From assembly GCA_035700805.1 (NCBI GenBank), contig DASSOG010000026.1, forward strand, positions 1 through 64,000: a stretch of 64,000 nucleotides of DNA, given 5' to 3'. Shown here piece after piece: positions 52,009-60,647 of this stretch. Below the pieces are notes generated by a model that saw only the letters and a program-made list of their open reading frames with translations, was not told the origin of the DNA and searched no databases. How positions within the stretch are numbered: the first letter of the stretch is position 1; each line of letters opens with the position of its first letter. The stretch is from JAGWRI01 sp035700805. GTDB taxonomy: Bacteria; Gemmatimonadota; Gemmatimonadetes; Gemmatimonadales; Gemmatimonadaceae. Position numbers and translations under genes: made by a program.

Positions 52009-52718
52009 TACTCACTGCCTCCCAGCGCGCGGGCCTGCGCCGCATGTTCCGCCGCTCGCGTCACCGCTGCCGCCTCGTACCGCCGGCGGATGAAGAATGA
52101 CATCACCAGCACCATCGCCCCAAAGTTGGCAAACATCCCCACCCAGTAGATGGTGGCCATCGAGTTGAGACTCGACGGCAACTGGTGGAGCGTTCGCCAC
52201 CACGTGACCGACATCCAGACAATGGGCACATTGAGGGCGCCCAGGATGCCGACGGCGGCGCTCCACCGGCCGCGCTGCTGCGGGTCTTCAATGAAAGCCC
52301 GCAGCGCCAGGTATCCCACGAACACCAGGAACAGCACCAGCGTGGATGTCAGCCGCGCGTCCCACACCCACCACACCCCCCACGCCGGCTTGCCCCAGAT
52401 CATCCCGAGGATCAGGGTCAACCCATTGAAAATAGCGCCTACCTCGGCGGCTGCAGCCGCCAGCAGGTCGTCCTCCTCGCGCTCCTTCCAGAGGTAGCGC
52501 AGGCTGTACACGAGCACCATGGCAAAGCAGATAAACATCACCCAGGCCGCGGGCACGTGCACGTACAGGATCTTCTCCAGCTGGCCCATGTTGACGTCGG
52601 GCGGCGAGGTCAGGAAGGCGAAGACCTGCGTGGCCACCAGGGCCGCGAGGCTGAAAATGCCGAAGACGGGCCACTTGCCGGAGCGCGGCACGTCGAAGGT
52701 CTGGGTGGGATCGGTCAT
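52008..52718 (-). CDS. ccmC: heme handling permease CcmC
   Basis: A 236-residue membrane protein of about six helices. The WWD motif is GKPAWGVWWVWDARLTSTLV (109-128), and conserved histidines are in LYVHVPAAWVMFI (H54) and in TWWRTLHQLPSS. CcmC presents heme to CcmE. The gene begins 49 bases after ccmB ends. Confidence 0.95.
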   Translation of the reverse strand: MTDPTQTFDVPRSGKWPVFGIFSLAALVATQVFAFLTSPPDVNMGQLEKILYVHVPAAWVMFICFAMVLVYSLRYLWKEREEDDLLAAAAAEVGAIFNGLTLILGMIWGKPAWGVWWVWDARLTSTLVLFLVFVGYLALRAFIEDPQQRGRWSAAVGILGALNVPIVWMSVTWWRTLHQLPSSLNSMATIYWVGMFANFGAMVLVMSFFIRRRYEAAAVTRAAEHAAQARALGGSE

Positions 52719-52767
52719 GAGCGGGCGGGAGACCTCGGAAAGTCGGCGATCATGCGCATGTTGAGCC

Positions 52768-53454
52768 TCAGGCCTCGATGACGTACTCGAACGCCCACAG
52801 CGTGGCGACGAGGAAGATGAGGTCGTACGCCGCCAGGAGCTTTACCCAGGCGCCGGCCTCGTGCATGACGTCGCCCCCAAGCAGCGCCCGGGACGCCGAG
52901 ATGGCGGCCAGCAGCAGGGGGACAAGCATCGGAAAGAGCAGCAGGGGCAGCAGCACCTCGCGTGCTCGGCTGCGGCTGGCCATGGCGGCGTAGAACGTGC
53001 CGAGGACCACCAGGCCCACGGCGCCCAGCACAAATACGCCCAGGAGCTGCGGCCACGCGGCGGGAATGCGCACCTGGAAGAGCGCGATGCCCACCAGGAT
53101 CACGATGACCAGGATGAGCCCCACGAACAGCAGGTTGGCCAGCAGCTTGCCGAGGTAGATCGACCAGCGCGGGCCGGGATACAGCAGGAGCTGGTCGAGC
53201 GCGCCGCTCTCCAGTTCCACCTGGTAGCTGCGATTGAAGGCCAGCACGCCCGCAAAGAGCGCGGACAGCCAGATGGCGCCCGCCGCCGCGTGGCGCAGGG
53301 CCTCGGGATCGGGCCCGAGCGCAAAGCCGAACAATATCAACATTGTAATGCCGAGCGCCGCCACGCTGTTGAACCCCGCCTTGGAGCGACGCTCCGTGGT
53401 GAGGTCCTTCCAGGCAATGGCACGCACGCGCCGCAGCTCGTCACGAAACGCCAT
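52768..53454 (-). CDS. ccmB: heme exporter permease CcmB
   Basis: A 228-residue membrane protein with six helices. Recognised by AIAWKDLTTERRSKAGFNSV, RSYQVELESGALDQLLLYPG, then IYLGKLLANLLFVGL and the C-terminal AAYDLIFLVATLWAFEYVI. It is the membrane partner of CcmA. Start ATG overlaps the ccmA stop by one base (TGATG). Confidence 0.95.
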   Translation of the reverse strand: MAFRDELRRVRAIAWKDLTTERRSKAGFNSVAALGITMLILFGFALGPDPEALRHAAAGAIWLSALFAGVLAFNRSYQVELESGALDQLLLYPGPRWSIYLGKLLANLLFVGLILVIVILVGIALFQVRIPAAWPQLLGVFVLGAVGLVVLGTFYAAMASRSRAREVLLPLLLFPMLVPLLLAAISASRALLGGDVMHEAGAWVKLLAAYDLIFLVATLWAFEYVIEA

Positions 53455-54152
53455 CAGGTCAGCGCCCCTTCAACCGCGACCGGCGCCGCGGCTGCCGCCC
53501 CCGTCGCCGCCTTGCCGTTGACGATGGTGATCGTGCGGTCCAGCACGCCGGCCGCGGGCGCCAGTTCGTGCAGCACGATCAGCGCGGCCCCACCGGCTCG
53601 GCCGGCGTCCGCGATGACCTCGTTCATGAGCGTGATACCGGCGGCGTCGAGGTTGGCGTAGGGTTCGTCGAGCAGCAGCACGCGCGCCCGACGCAGGAGC
53701 AGCCGCGCCAGGGCGAGCCGGCGCTGCATGCCCGCCGAGAATCCGCGCACGCGCTCGTGGCGCACCGCGCCCAGCCCCACGCGTTCCAGCGCGGCGTCCA
53801 GCGTGTGGCCCGTGTCCAGCCCCAGCATCATCGCCGCAAACTTCAGGTTCTCGCGCGCGGTGAGGTCGTCGTAGAGGCCGGGCGAGTGCGCCAGGAAACC
53901 CAGCGCCCGGCGCGCGGCGTCGGCGTCGCGCGCCACATCGTGGCCACAAAGGCTCGCCGCGCCCGCGGATGGGCGGAGCATCGTGCCGAGAATGCGAAGC
54001 AGCGTCGTCTTGCCGCTGCCGTTGGCGCCCAGCAGGCCGACCGTCTCACCCGGCTGAAGCTGGAAGGAGATTCCGCGCAGCACCCATCGCGCCCCGAACC
54101 GACGCGCCACACCCTGGGCGTCGATGGCCAGCTCACGATTTGCTGTCGGCAT
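53454..54152 (-). CDS. ccmA: heme exporter ATP-binding protein CcmA
   Basis: A 232-residue ABC ATPase. Walker A GANGSGKTT (42-50), signature region GFSAGMQRRLALARLLLRRA, Walker B VLLLDEPYANLD, and the H-loop LIVLHELAPA. The FSAGM.RR signature is typical of CcmA. It powers release of holo-CcmE from CcmC. First gene of the ccmABCDEFGH operon. No clear promoter was recognised in the 130 bases before it, which also hold the end of the fasciclin gene's transcript. Confidence 0.94.
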   Translation of the reverse strand: MPTANRELAIDAQGVARRFGARWVLRGISFQLQPGETVGLLGANGSGKTTLLRILGTMLRPSAGAASLCGHDVARDADAARRALGFLAHSPGLYDDLTARENLKFAAMMLGLDTGHTLDAALERVGLGAVRHERVRGFSAGMQRRLALARLLLRRARVLLLDEPYANLDAAGITLMNEVIADAGRAGGAALIVLHELAPAAGVLDRTITIVNGKAATGAAAAAPVAVEGALT

Positions 54153-54282
54153 GCGTGTGGGGTGCGGGAATACAGGAGGGGTGGCGCGCCGCGGCCAGTG
54201 GAAAAGGCCGGCGGGTTTGTCCCTCCAATTCTACAGCCCGAGAAGGCGAGGCCGAACCCCCGGGGCGACCCCGCCCGATGCG

Positions 54283-54726
54283 CTATGCGCGAGCCGGAAT
54301 CGCGGCCTCCACCACGTGGATGATGCCGTTGGCCGCCGGGATATCGGCGTGCAGGACCCGCACTCCGTTCACGAAGCATTCACCGCGTCGAACCTCCAGG
54401 CGGAGCACCTGACGGCCGAGCGTCGTGAGGCGCACTGGTCCGTGCTCCCGGACCTGGGCAAAGCCGGCGCTGCCCCTGACGACGTGGCGGCGCACCAGTG
54501 TGCCGAGTTGCTTGTGGTCTCCGGAAATGGCGGACTCCGGGTTGCCAGCCACGGGCTGAAATGCCGCATCGGGGATGGCGAAAACGGTGACCGGGCCTCG
54601 GCCCTCGACCAGGTTCACCAGATCGGCGGCCTGCAGCGCCCTCACGAAGTGGCGGAAGGTGCCAAGCCCAGCGGACTCGGGACGAGGGCAGATGCTTTGG
54701 GCCAGTGGCATTGCGAGTGCAGTCAT
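54283..54726 (-). CDS. fasciclin (FAS1) domain protein
   Basis: A 147-residue FAS1-domain protein. GTFRHFVRALQAADLVNLVE, then GPVTVFAIPDAAFQPVAG, then LGTLVRRHVVRGSAGF and the final NGVRVLHADIPAANGIIHVV are the FAS1 blocks (H1, and H2 as ..NG.IHV.). There is no clear signal peptide, so it may be cytoplasmic, unlike many adhesive fasciclins. It is divergent from a CarH/LitR-like MerR regulator, and a TTGACA-17-TAGCAT promoter reads into it (see 54756-54832). Genes of this type often accompany LitR/CarH regulators, so it is probably in its regulon. Confidence 0.88.
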   Translation of the reverse strand: MTALAMPLAQSICPRPESAGLGTFRHFVRALQAADLVNLVEGRGPVTVFAIPDAAFQPVAGNPESAISGDHKQLGTLVRRHVVRGSAGFAQVREHGPVRLTTLGRQVLRLEVRRGECFVNGVRVLHADIPAANGIIHVVEAAIPARA

Positions 54727-54755
54727 GGTTTTGCGTGTGTGTCTCGGGATAAGTC

Positions 54756-54832
54756 ATGCTACCACGAAGTGCATGTCGTGTCAACGTCCATATAATTGCT
54801 TGACATAACATGGACATAAATGTATCGTTGAC
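54756..54832. promoter_or_regulatory. shared divergent promoter with operator repeats
   Basis: Leftward promoter (fasciclin): -35 TTGACA (complement of 54779-54784), 17-base spacer, -10 TAGCAT (complement of 54756-54761). Rightward promoter (MerR): -35 TTGACA at 54800-54805, 17 bases, -10 TATCGT at 54823-54828. Two 11-base direct repeats, TTGACATAACA (54800-54810) and TGGACATAAAT (54811-54821), fill the rightward -35 to -10 interval. Nested inverted repeats GTCCAT/ATGGAC (54786-54791, 54810-54815) and GTCAACG/CGTTGAC (54780-54786, 54826-54832) surround them. This fits a MerR-type autoregulated operator. Confidence 0.65.
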
Positions 54833-54835
54833 CCG

Positions 54836-55825
54836 ATGTCAGACGCCGCACGCCAGCACCAGCCGGAACACCCCATCGGGGTAGCCGCCGAGCGCACGGG
54901 CTTGAGCCCGGACGTGCTGCGCGTGTGGGAGCGTCGCTATGGTGCGGTGCGCCCCAGGCGTACCGATGGCCGGCAGCGCTGGTACACGGACGCCGAGATC
55001 GAGCGGTTGCGGCTGTTGCACCAGGCCACGCTTGCGGGTCGCAGCATCCGGCAGGTGGTGTCGCTCAGTACGGACGCCCTGGCGCGGCTGGTGGACGAGG
55101 ACACCGCCGGGCGGTTGCGGGCCCCCAAGGCAACACCCGCGCCGCCGGCCGTGGCGCCGGGGTCGCCCGCGCTGGGGGCGGCCACCTGTCCGGCGACCGT
55201 GGCGCGTGGCATGGAGAAAGCCGTGGTGTACGACGCGGACGGGTTGGACGGCGTGCTGCGTCACGCGCTGGGAACGCTGGGGTTGCCCGTGTTCGTGGAG
55301 TCAGTGGCCCAGCCGCTGCTGCACCAGGTGGACACCGATTTCCAGGCGGGGCGGCTGACGGCCGCGCAGGCGCACCTGGTGGCGGGCGCGGTGCGCCGGT
55401 TCACTATTACAGGAATGCAATGCCTGGCGCCGGCGTCCAGCGCGGCGCGCGTGGTGGTGGCGGCCCTGCCAGGCGCGCGGTGTGAGGCGTCCGCGCTGTT
55501 CGTGGCGGCCGGCGCGATGTCCGCCGGGTGGCGGGTGACCTACCTGGGGGTGGACCTGCCGGCTGCCGACATCGCGCGCACGGCGCGCGCCACGGACGCC
55601 AGGGCCGTGGCGGTGAGTGTGCGGGGGGTTGGGGAGTCCGAGGCCATGTGGCGTGGGATCCATGCCTTGCGCAGCCAGCTTCCCGACAGCGTCGCGTTGC
55701 TTGCTGTCGGGCGTGGTGCGGGCGGGATGTCTGGGGATCCTGACGCGCTCGGCGTTCGGTTCGCCGAGCGCGTGGCGGACGTGTTGCCGCGTCAGCAGGA
55801 CGAGCTGGCGGTTAGAGCTCGATAG
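54836..55825 (+). CDS. MerR-family regulator with degenerate cobalamin-binding (CarH/LitR-like) domain
   Basis: A 329-residue protein. Residues 12-80 form a MerR winged helix (HPIGVAAERTGLSPDVLRVW, then ERRYGAVRPRRTDGRQRWY). Residues 125-200 are the helical-bundle cap and 205-315 a Rossmann-like B12-binding fold (VVVAALPGARCEASALFVAA, WRVTYLGVDLPAADIA). The residues that hold cobalamin in T. thermophilus CarH (from memory W131, H132, E141, H177) align with F169, Q170, A179 and C216, so the usual ligands are missing; H180, equivalent to H142, is kept. It may sense another ligand or none. The start ATG follows the repeat-rich divergent promoter. It overlaps the convergent WYL gene by 14 bases. 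Confidence 0.88.
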   Translation: MSDAARQHQPEHPIGVAAERTGLSPDVLRVWERRYGAVRPRRTDGRQRWYTDAEIERLRLLHQATLAGRSIRQVVSLSTDALARLVDEDTAGRLRAPKATPAPPAVAPGSPALGAATCPATVARGMEKAVVYDADGLDGVLRHALGTLGLPVFVESVAQPLLHQVDTDFQAGRLTAAQAHLVAGAVRRFTITGMQCLAPASSAARVVVAALPGARCEASALFVAAGAMSAGWRVTYLGVDLPAADIARTARATDARAVAVSVRGVGESEAMWRGIHALRSQLPDSVALLAVGRGAGGMSGDPDALGVRFAERVADVLPRQQDELAVRAR

Positions 55826-56081
55826 GTCGTCGCGGCTCGAACTCGCGGTCGCGAATCTGGACGCTCAGGATGTGCTTGAGTGGAATGGTCCGGAACTCGT
55901 TCCGGAGGTAGGAGAAGACCACGGCATGTCCGTCGCGGATGGCGTAGGGTTCCCAGTGGCGTTCGTGCTCCTGGGCTCCGCCTTCTCCCTGGTAGCGGTA
56001 GGTGACGCTGACGCTCTTGCGCTGGCGGCCTGCCTGGCGCAGCAGGTTCTCGACCTGGCTGCCCTTGTTCTTTTCAATCAT
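55812..56081 (-). CDS. small stand-alone WYL-domain-like protein
   Basis: An 89-residue protein. SVTYRYQGEGGAQEHERHWE, then PYAIRDGHAVVFSYLRNEFR and TIPLKHILSVQIRDREFEP look like a WYL domain: a beta-rich fold with HW.PYAI..G......Y......R...L.RI. The N-terminal 25 residues (MIEKNKGSQVENLLRQAGRQ) are helical. No DNA-binding domain is attached, unlike most WYL regulators. The ribosome site is strong (GGAGGA, 7 bases upstream). Its 3' end overlaps the MerR gene by 14 bases on the other strand. WYL domains bind nucleic-acid or nucleotide ligands; the role here is unknown. Confidence 0.65.
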   Translation of the reverse strand: MIEKNKGSQVENLLRQAGRQRKSVSVTYRYQGEGGAQEHERHWEPYAIRDGHAVVFSYLRNEFRTIPLKHILSVQIRDREFEPRRPIEL

Positions 56082-56343
56082 GAATGGATCCTCCCGATGT
56101 ACAACCTCCGACAGTGTGAATCGACGACGGGCGCCCGGATTCGGGCAAGGGTGTCGTCGCGGGGAGCGTCAGGCAATTCCCGAGGGGACTCGTTTCCGGG
56201 GCGGGGTGCGGACGCTCATTCAATATAACAGGGTTCGCCACCGGGTGGAACCGTGCCGCCGCAATTTTGCAGTCTCATCGGGCGTCACCACCTGACCGCG
56301 TGGCGGGCCCGTTGCGCCGGCGTTTGCCGCGCGGCACAGTCCG

Positions 56344-59300
56344 TCAGTCGGCGGCGGCGGGCTCCATCAGCTGCACGCGTCGCGCCCGTCGTCGCGCAAA
56401 CCAGCCCTCGGCGCGGTGGCTCGCGGAGTCCAGGTAGGTGTACACCACGGGCGTCACGTAGAGCGTGATGAACTGGGAGAAGAAGAGTCCGCCCACCACC
56501 GTGATGCCCAGGGGGCGGCGGGCTTCGGCGCCGGCGCCCATGCTGAAGGCAATGGGCAGCGTGCCAAAGAGCGCGGCCATGGTGGTCATCATGATCGGCC
56601 GGAAGCGGATGACGCACGCCTTGATGATGGCGTCGGCGGCCGGCAGCCCTTCGCCGCGCTCCGCCTCGATGGCGAAGTCGATCATCATGATCGCGTTCTT
56701 CTTCACGAGCCCCACGAGCAGGATGATTCCCACAAACGCGTATACGCTCAGGTCAATCCGGAACACCAGCAGCGTGAGCAGGGCGCCGAAGGCCGCGAAG
56801 GGAAGCCCGGAAAGGATGGTCAGGGGGTGTATGAAACTCTCATACAATACGCCGAGCACCACGTAGATCACGAAGATGGCGAGCGCCAGCAGCACCAGGA
56901 GGCCCGCCTGGGCGGCCTGGAAGGCCTGGGCCTCGCCGGCAAAGCTGGTGGTGACCGTGGAGGGAACCACGTGGCTGGCCAGCCGCTGCACGGCCGTGGT
57001 GGCGTCGCCCAGCGCGTATCCCGGTGCCAGGTTGAACGACACGGTGACGGCCGGGAGCTGGCCGGCGTGGTTCACGGTGAGCGGGCCGGTGGACCTGGCG
57101 ACGGAGGACACGGCGCTGAGCGGCACCAGCGTCCCGGTGTTGGAGCGCACATAGAGCAGGGAGAGTGCGGACAGGTCGCTCTGGTATTGCGGCTCCAGCT
57201 CCATCACCACCCAGTACTCGTTGTTGGGGGTGTAGATGGTGGAGACCTGCCGGGAGCCGTAGGCGTCGTACAGCGCCGTCTCCACCTGCGCGGCGGTGAC
57301 GCCCAGCGAGGCCGCGCGCTCGCGGTCAATGGTGATACTCGCCTGCGGGTTGCCGAGCTGGAGGTCGCTGGACACATCGCGGAGCTGCGGGAGCCTTGAG
57401 ATGGAGTCCAGGAGCTGCTGCGCGGCCGGATAGAGTGCGTCGATATCTGCGCCGGTGAGCGTGAACTGGTACTGGCCCTTGGCCACGCGGCCGCCGATCT
57501 GGATGGGCGGCGGGTTGGACATGAACACGGTCATCCCGGGCACTGTCGCGAGCTTGGCGCGCATCTCGCTGAGGAAGGCATTGACCCCGATCCGGTGGCC
57601 CATGGGCTTGAGGCTGATGAAGAAGCGCGCCTGGTTGGCGGCGGATGTCCGCCCGCCACCGCCCACGGCCGACATGAACCCGGCCACGTTGGTGTCCGCC
57701 TGGACGATGGCCGCGAGCCGCTGCTGGTGCGCCACCATGTCGGCAAACGACGCGCCCTGCGCGGCCTCGGTGGTCACGCGCACCTGCCCGGTGTCCTCCT
57801 CGGGGATGAAGCCCTTGGAGACGACCATGAACAGGACCACGGTGCCCGCCAGGACGGCCGCCGAGAGCATGAGCATGGTGGGCCGGTGCCGCATGGCAGC
57901 ATGCAGGGAACGCTCATATGCGCCCACGATCCGGTTCCACGCGCGTTCGGTGGCATTGAACAGCCGGCCGTGCCGGGTGCCGTGGCCTGGCAGCAGGAAG
58001 CGGCTGGAGAGCATGGGCGTGAGCGTGAGCGAGACGAACCCCGACACGAGGATGGCCACGGCGATGGTCACCGCGAACTCCCGGAACAGCCGCCCGACGA
58101 TGCCGCCCAGGAAGAGGATGGGGATGAACACCGCCGTGAGCGACAGCGTCATTGAGAGGATGGTGAAGCCCACCTCGCGCGCGCCATCGAAGGCCGCGGT
58201 CATCGGGTCCTTTCCCATCTCCATGTGGCGCACGATGTTCTCGAGCATCACGATGGCATCGTCCACGATGAAGCCCACGGCCAGCGTGAGCGCCATGAGC
58301 GACAGGTTATCCAGGCTGTAGCCCAGCAGGTACATGATGGCGAATGTCGCGATCACCGAGATGGGCAGGGCGAGGCTGGGAATCACGGTGGCCGAGACGT
58401 TTCGCAGGAACAGGAAGATCACCAGGATCACCAGCCCCAGCGTGAGCAGCAGCGTGAACTTCACCTCGTGTACTGATTCCTGGATGGACAGCGACCGATC
58501 GTACAGCGTGTGGACCTCCACCGTGCCGGGGATGGCGGCCTTGAGCTTGTCCATCAGCTCCTTCACGGCCGTGGCTACCGCCACGGTATTGGTGCCGGGC
58601 TGGCGCTGGATGGCCAGCACCACCGACCGGTCGCCGTTGTACCAGCTGGCGGTCTTGTTGTCCTGCACGTCGTCCAGCACGTTGCCCAGGTCCCCCAGCC
58701 GCACGGGCGCGCCGTTGCGCCAGGTGACCACCAGGCGCGCAAAGGAGGCCGCGTTGTCGAGCTGGCCATTGGCCTGGACGGTGTACGCCTTGTCCGGTCC
58801 CCAAAGGATGCCCGTGGGCAGGTTCACGTTCTGCGCGCTGATGGCGCTGGCCACCTCGTCAATGCCGATCTTGCGGTAGGCCAGCGCGTTGGGATCGAGT
58901 TGCACGCGTACGGCATATTTCTGCGCGCCGAAGACCTGCACCTGTGCCACGCCGCTCACCATGGAGATGCGCTGTGCCATGACCGTCTCGGCGTAATCAT
59001 CCAGCTTGGACAGCGGCAGCAGCTTCGAGGTGAGCGCGAAGTAGATGATGGATCGCTCGGCGGGATTAACTTTTCTATATGAGGGCGGGATGATGCCCGG
59101 GGGAAGCTGGCGCAGCACGGCGCCGATGGCCGACTGGACATCCTGCGCCGCGCCGTCAATGTCGCGGTCGAGCGCGAACTGCAGCGTGATGGACGTGGAG
59201 CCGAGGGCGCTGGTGGACGTCATGTTATCGATGCCCGCGATCGTGCTGAACTGCTTCTCCAGCGGCGTGGCCACGGCGGCGGCCATCGTCTCGGGGCTGG

Positions 59301-59460
59301 CACCCGGCAAGCTGGCGCTCACCGAGATGGTGGGATAGTCCACGGTTGGCAGGTCGCTCACCGGCAGCTGCCGGTATGCGCTGATGCCAAACACCACGAT
59401 GCCGACCATGACCAGGACGGTCATGACCGGGCGCCGGATGAACAGCGCGGAGAGGTTCAT
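56344..59460 (-). CDS. RND efflux pump inner-membrane protein, HAE1/MdtB-like
   Basis: A 1038-residue RND transporter with twelve helices and two large periplasmic loops. N-terminus MNLSALFIRRPVMTVLVMVG, then YPTISVSASLPGASPETM; the proton-relay pair is D400-D401 in VGFIVDDAIVML, and GIVGRLFREFAVTIAVAILV and FVGIILLVGLVKKNAIMMID are typical of the second half. DYPTISVSASLPGASPE and DRDIDGAAQDVQSAI are characteristic of MdtB/MdtC-type pumps. It expels drugs or other small molecules using the proton gradient, with the adaptor and TolC-like protein coded upstream. Start ATG overlaps the adaptor stop (ATGA). Confidence 0.95.
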   Translation of the reverse strand: MNLSALFIRRPVMTVLVMVGIVVFGISAYRQLPVSDLPTVDYPTISVSASLPGASPETMAAAVATPLEKQFSTIAGIDNMTSTSALGSTSITLQFALDRDIDGAAQDVQSAIGAVLRQLPPGIIPPSYRKVNPAERSIIYFALTSKLLPLSKLDDYAETVMAQRISMVSGVAQVQVFGAQKYAVRVQLDPNALAYRKIGIDEVASAISAQNVNLPTGILWGPDKAYTVQANGQLDNAASFARLVVTWRNGAPVRLGDLGNVLDDVQDNKTASWYNGDRSVVLAIQRQPGTNTVAVATAVKELMDKLKAAIPGTVEVHTLYDRSLSIQESVHEVKFTLLLTLGLVILVIFLFLRNVSATVIPSLALPISVIATFAIMYLLGYSLDNLSLMALTLAVGFIVDDAIVMLENIVRHMEMGKDPMTAAFDGAREVGFTILSMTLSLTAVFIPILFLGGIVGRLFREFAVTIAVAILVSGFVSLTLTPMLSSRFLLPGHGTRHGRLFNATERAWNRIVGAYERSLHAAMRHRPTMLMLSAAVLAGTVVLFMVVSKGFIPEEDTGQVRVTTEAAQGASFADMVAHQQRLAAIVQADTNVAGFMSAVGGGGRTSAANQARFFISLKPMGHRIGVNAFLSEMRAKLATVPGMTVFMSNPPPIQIGGRVAKGQYQFTLTGADIDALYPAAQQLLDSISRLPQLRDVSSDLQLGNPQASITIDRERAASLGVTAAQVETALYDAYGSRQVSTIYTPNNEYWVVMELEPQYQSDLSALSLLYVRSNTGTLVPLSAVSSVARSTGPLTVNHAGQLPAVTVSFNLAPGYALGDATTAVQRLASHVVPSTVTTSFAGEAQAFQAAQAGLLVLLALAIFVIYVVLGVLYESFIHPLTILSGLPFAAFGALLTLLVFRIDLSVYAFVGIILLVGLVKKNAIMMIDFAIEAERGEGLPAADAIIKACVIRFRPIMMTTMAALFGTLPIAFSMGAGAEARRPLGITVVGGLFFSQFITLYVTPVVYTYLDSASHRAEGWFARRRARRVQLMEPAAAD

Positions 59461-60647
59461 CTGCCGGATCCCGCGTGCACCGGACCGTCTGATGGCTGGC
59501 TCGTGGCGGGGGCCACGCGGGAGTCTGGTGCTCCTGCATCCGGGTCGGGAAGGGGGTCCACCCGCGCCCCCTGCACCAGGCGCGATTGTCCGTCGGTCAC
59601 GACCTGCTCGCCTGCGGTGAGTCCGCTGTCAATGACGGTGAGCAGGCCCACCGATCGGTCCGCGAGGACGGGGCGCACGTGGGCCGTCCTCGTCGAGTCA
59701 ACTACAAACACGTATTGGCCGTCCTGCCCCGCCACCACCGCCGAACTGGGCACCGCAACGGCGTCCTGCTGTACACCGAGCTGCACCGTGACGCGGACGA
59801 ACTCGCCGGGCCAGAGCGTGCGGGCGTCGTTTGCAAAGCGCGCCTTGGCCGTCACCGTGCCGGTGAGCGAGTCCACGGCGTTGTCGATGAAGGTGAGCGC
59901 GCCCTGCTCGGCCACGGGCAGGCTATCGGCCGTGGCCACGCGCACCGGAACGTCGCCCTGCGAGGAGCGGCGCTCGAGCGCCAGGAACTGCGACTGCGTA
60001 ATGGGAAAGCGCACGAGGATAGGATGGATCTGGTTGATGACCACCAAAGGCTGTGCGTTGGGTTTCACCAGGTTGCCGCGACGCACGAGCAGGCTCCCGG
60101 TGCGGCCGGCAATGGGCGCGCGGATGGTGGTGTACGCCAGGTTGAGGCGGGCCTGCTCGACGGCGGCGCTGTCGGCCTGCAACGTGGCGTTGAGGGCGTG
60201 CGCGGTGGCGGTGGCCTGGTCGGCCTGCGACTTGGTGACGTAGTCCTTGGCTACGAGCGCGCGATACCGCTCCGCGTCCCGCCGGGCGTTGTCGGCCTGG
60301 GCGGCGTCGCGCGCCAGTGCCGCCTGGGCCTGCCGCAGGGCGGCGGCAAAGGGCCGGGCATCGAGCCGGAAGAGCACATCGCCCGCGCGCACCTCATCCC
60401 CCTCGTGGAAGCTGACGGCGTCGAGGATGCCGCCCACCTGCGCCTCGACCGTCACCGTCTGCAGGGGCTCCACGACGCCATTGGCCGAAATCGTGAACGG
60501 CGCGGCAATGCGGCTCACGGCGGCCACGCGCACCGGAATGGTCTCGGCGTGCTCCGCGGGGGGCTTGGCACAGCCGGCGGCCAGTGTCGCCGCGGCCAGC
60601 AGGAACGCGGTGGCGCGAGTGCAGGAATGGTGGATCGGGTGCGTCAT
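59457..60647 (-). CDS. RND efflux adaptor (membrane fusion protein), lipoprotein
   Basis: A 396-residue periplasmic adaptor. The signal peptide ends in LAAATLAAGC, a lipobox, so it is anchored by a lipid at Cys. Domains in order: barrel-sandwich hybrid (VEAQVGGILDAVSFHEGDEV), hairpin (LRQAQAALARDAAQADNARR and YVTKSQADQATATAHALNA), lipoyl half 2 (YTTIRAPIAGRTGSLLVRRG), beta-barrel (VTVQLGVQQDAVAVPSSAVV) and membrane-proximal end (GLTAGEQVVTDGQSRLVQG). It links the pump to the outer-membrane channel. Start at 60647 overlaps the TolC-like stop (ATGA); a longer frame upstream is not supported. Confidence 0.95.
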   Translation of the reverse strand: MTHPIHHSCTRATAFLLAAATLAAGCAKPPAEHAETIPVRVAAVSRIAAPFTISANGVVEPLQTVTVEAQVGGILDAVSFHEGDEVRAGDVLFRLDARPFAAALRQAQAALARDAAQADNARRDAERYRALVAKDYVTKSQADQATATAHALNATLQADSAAVEQARLNLAYTTIRAPIAGRTGSLLVRRGNLVKPNAQPLVVINQIHPILVRFPITQSQFLALERRSSQGDVPVRVATADSLPVAEQGALTFIDNAVDSLTGTVTAKARFANDARTLWPGEFVRVTVQLGVQQDAVAVPSSAVVAGQDGQYVFVVDSTRTAHVRPVLADRSVGLLTVIDSGLTAGEQVVTDGQSRLVQGARVDPLPDPDAGAPDSRVAPATSQPSDGPVHAGSGR

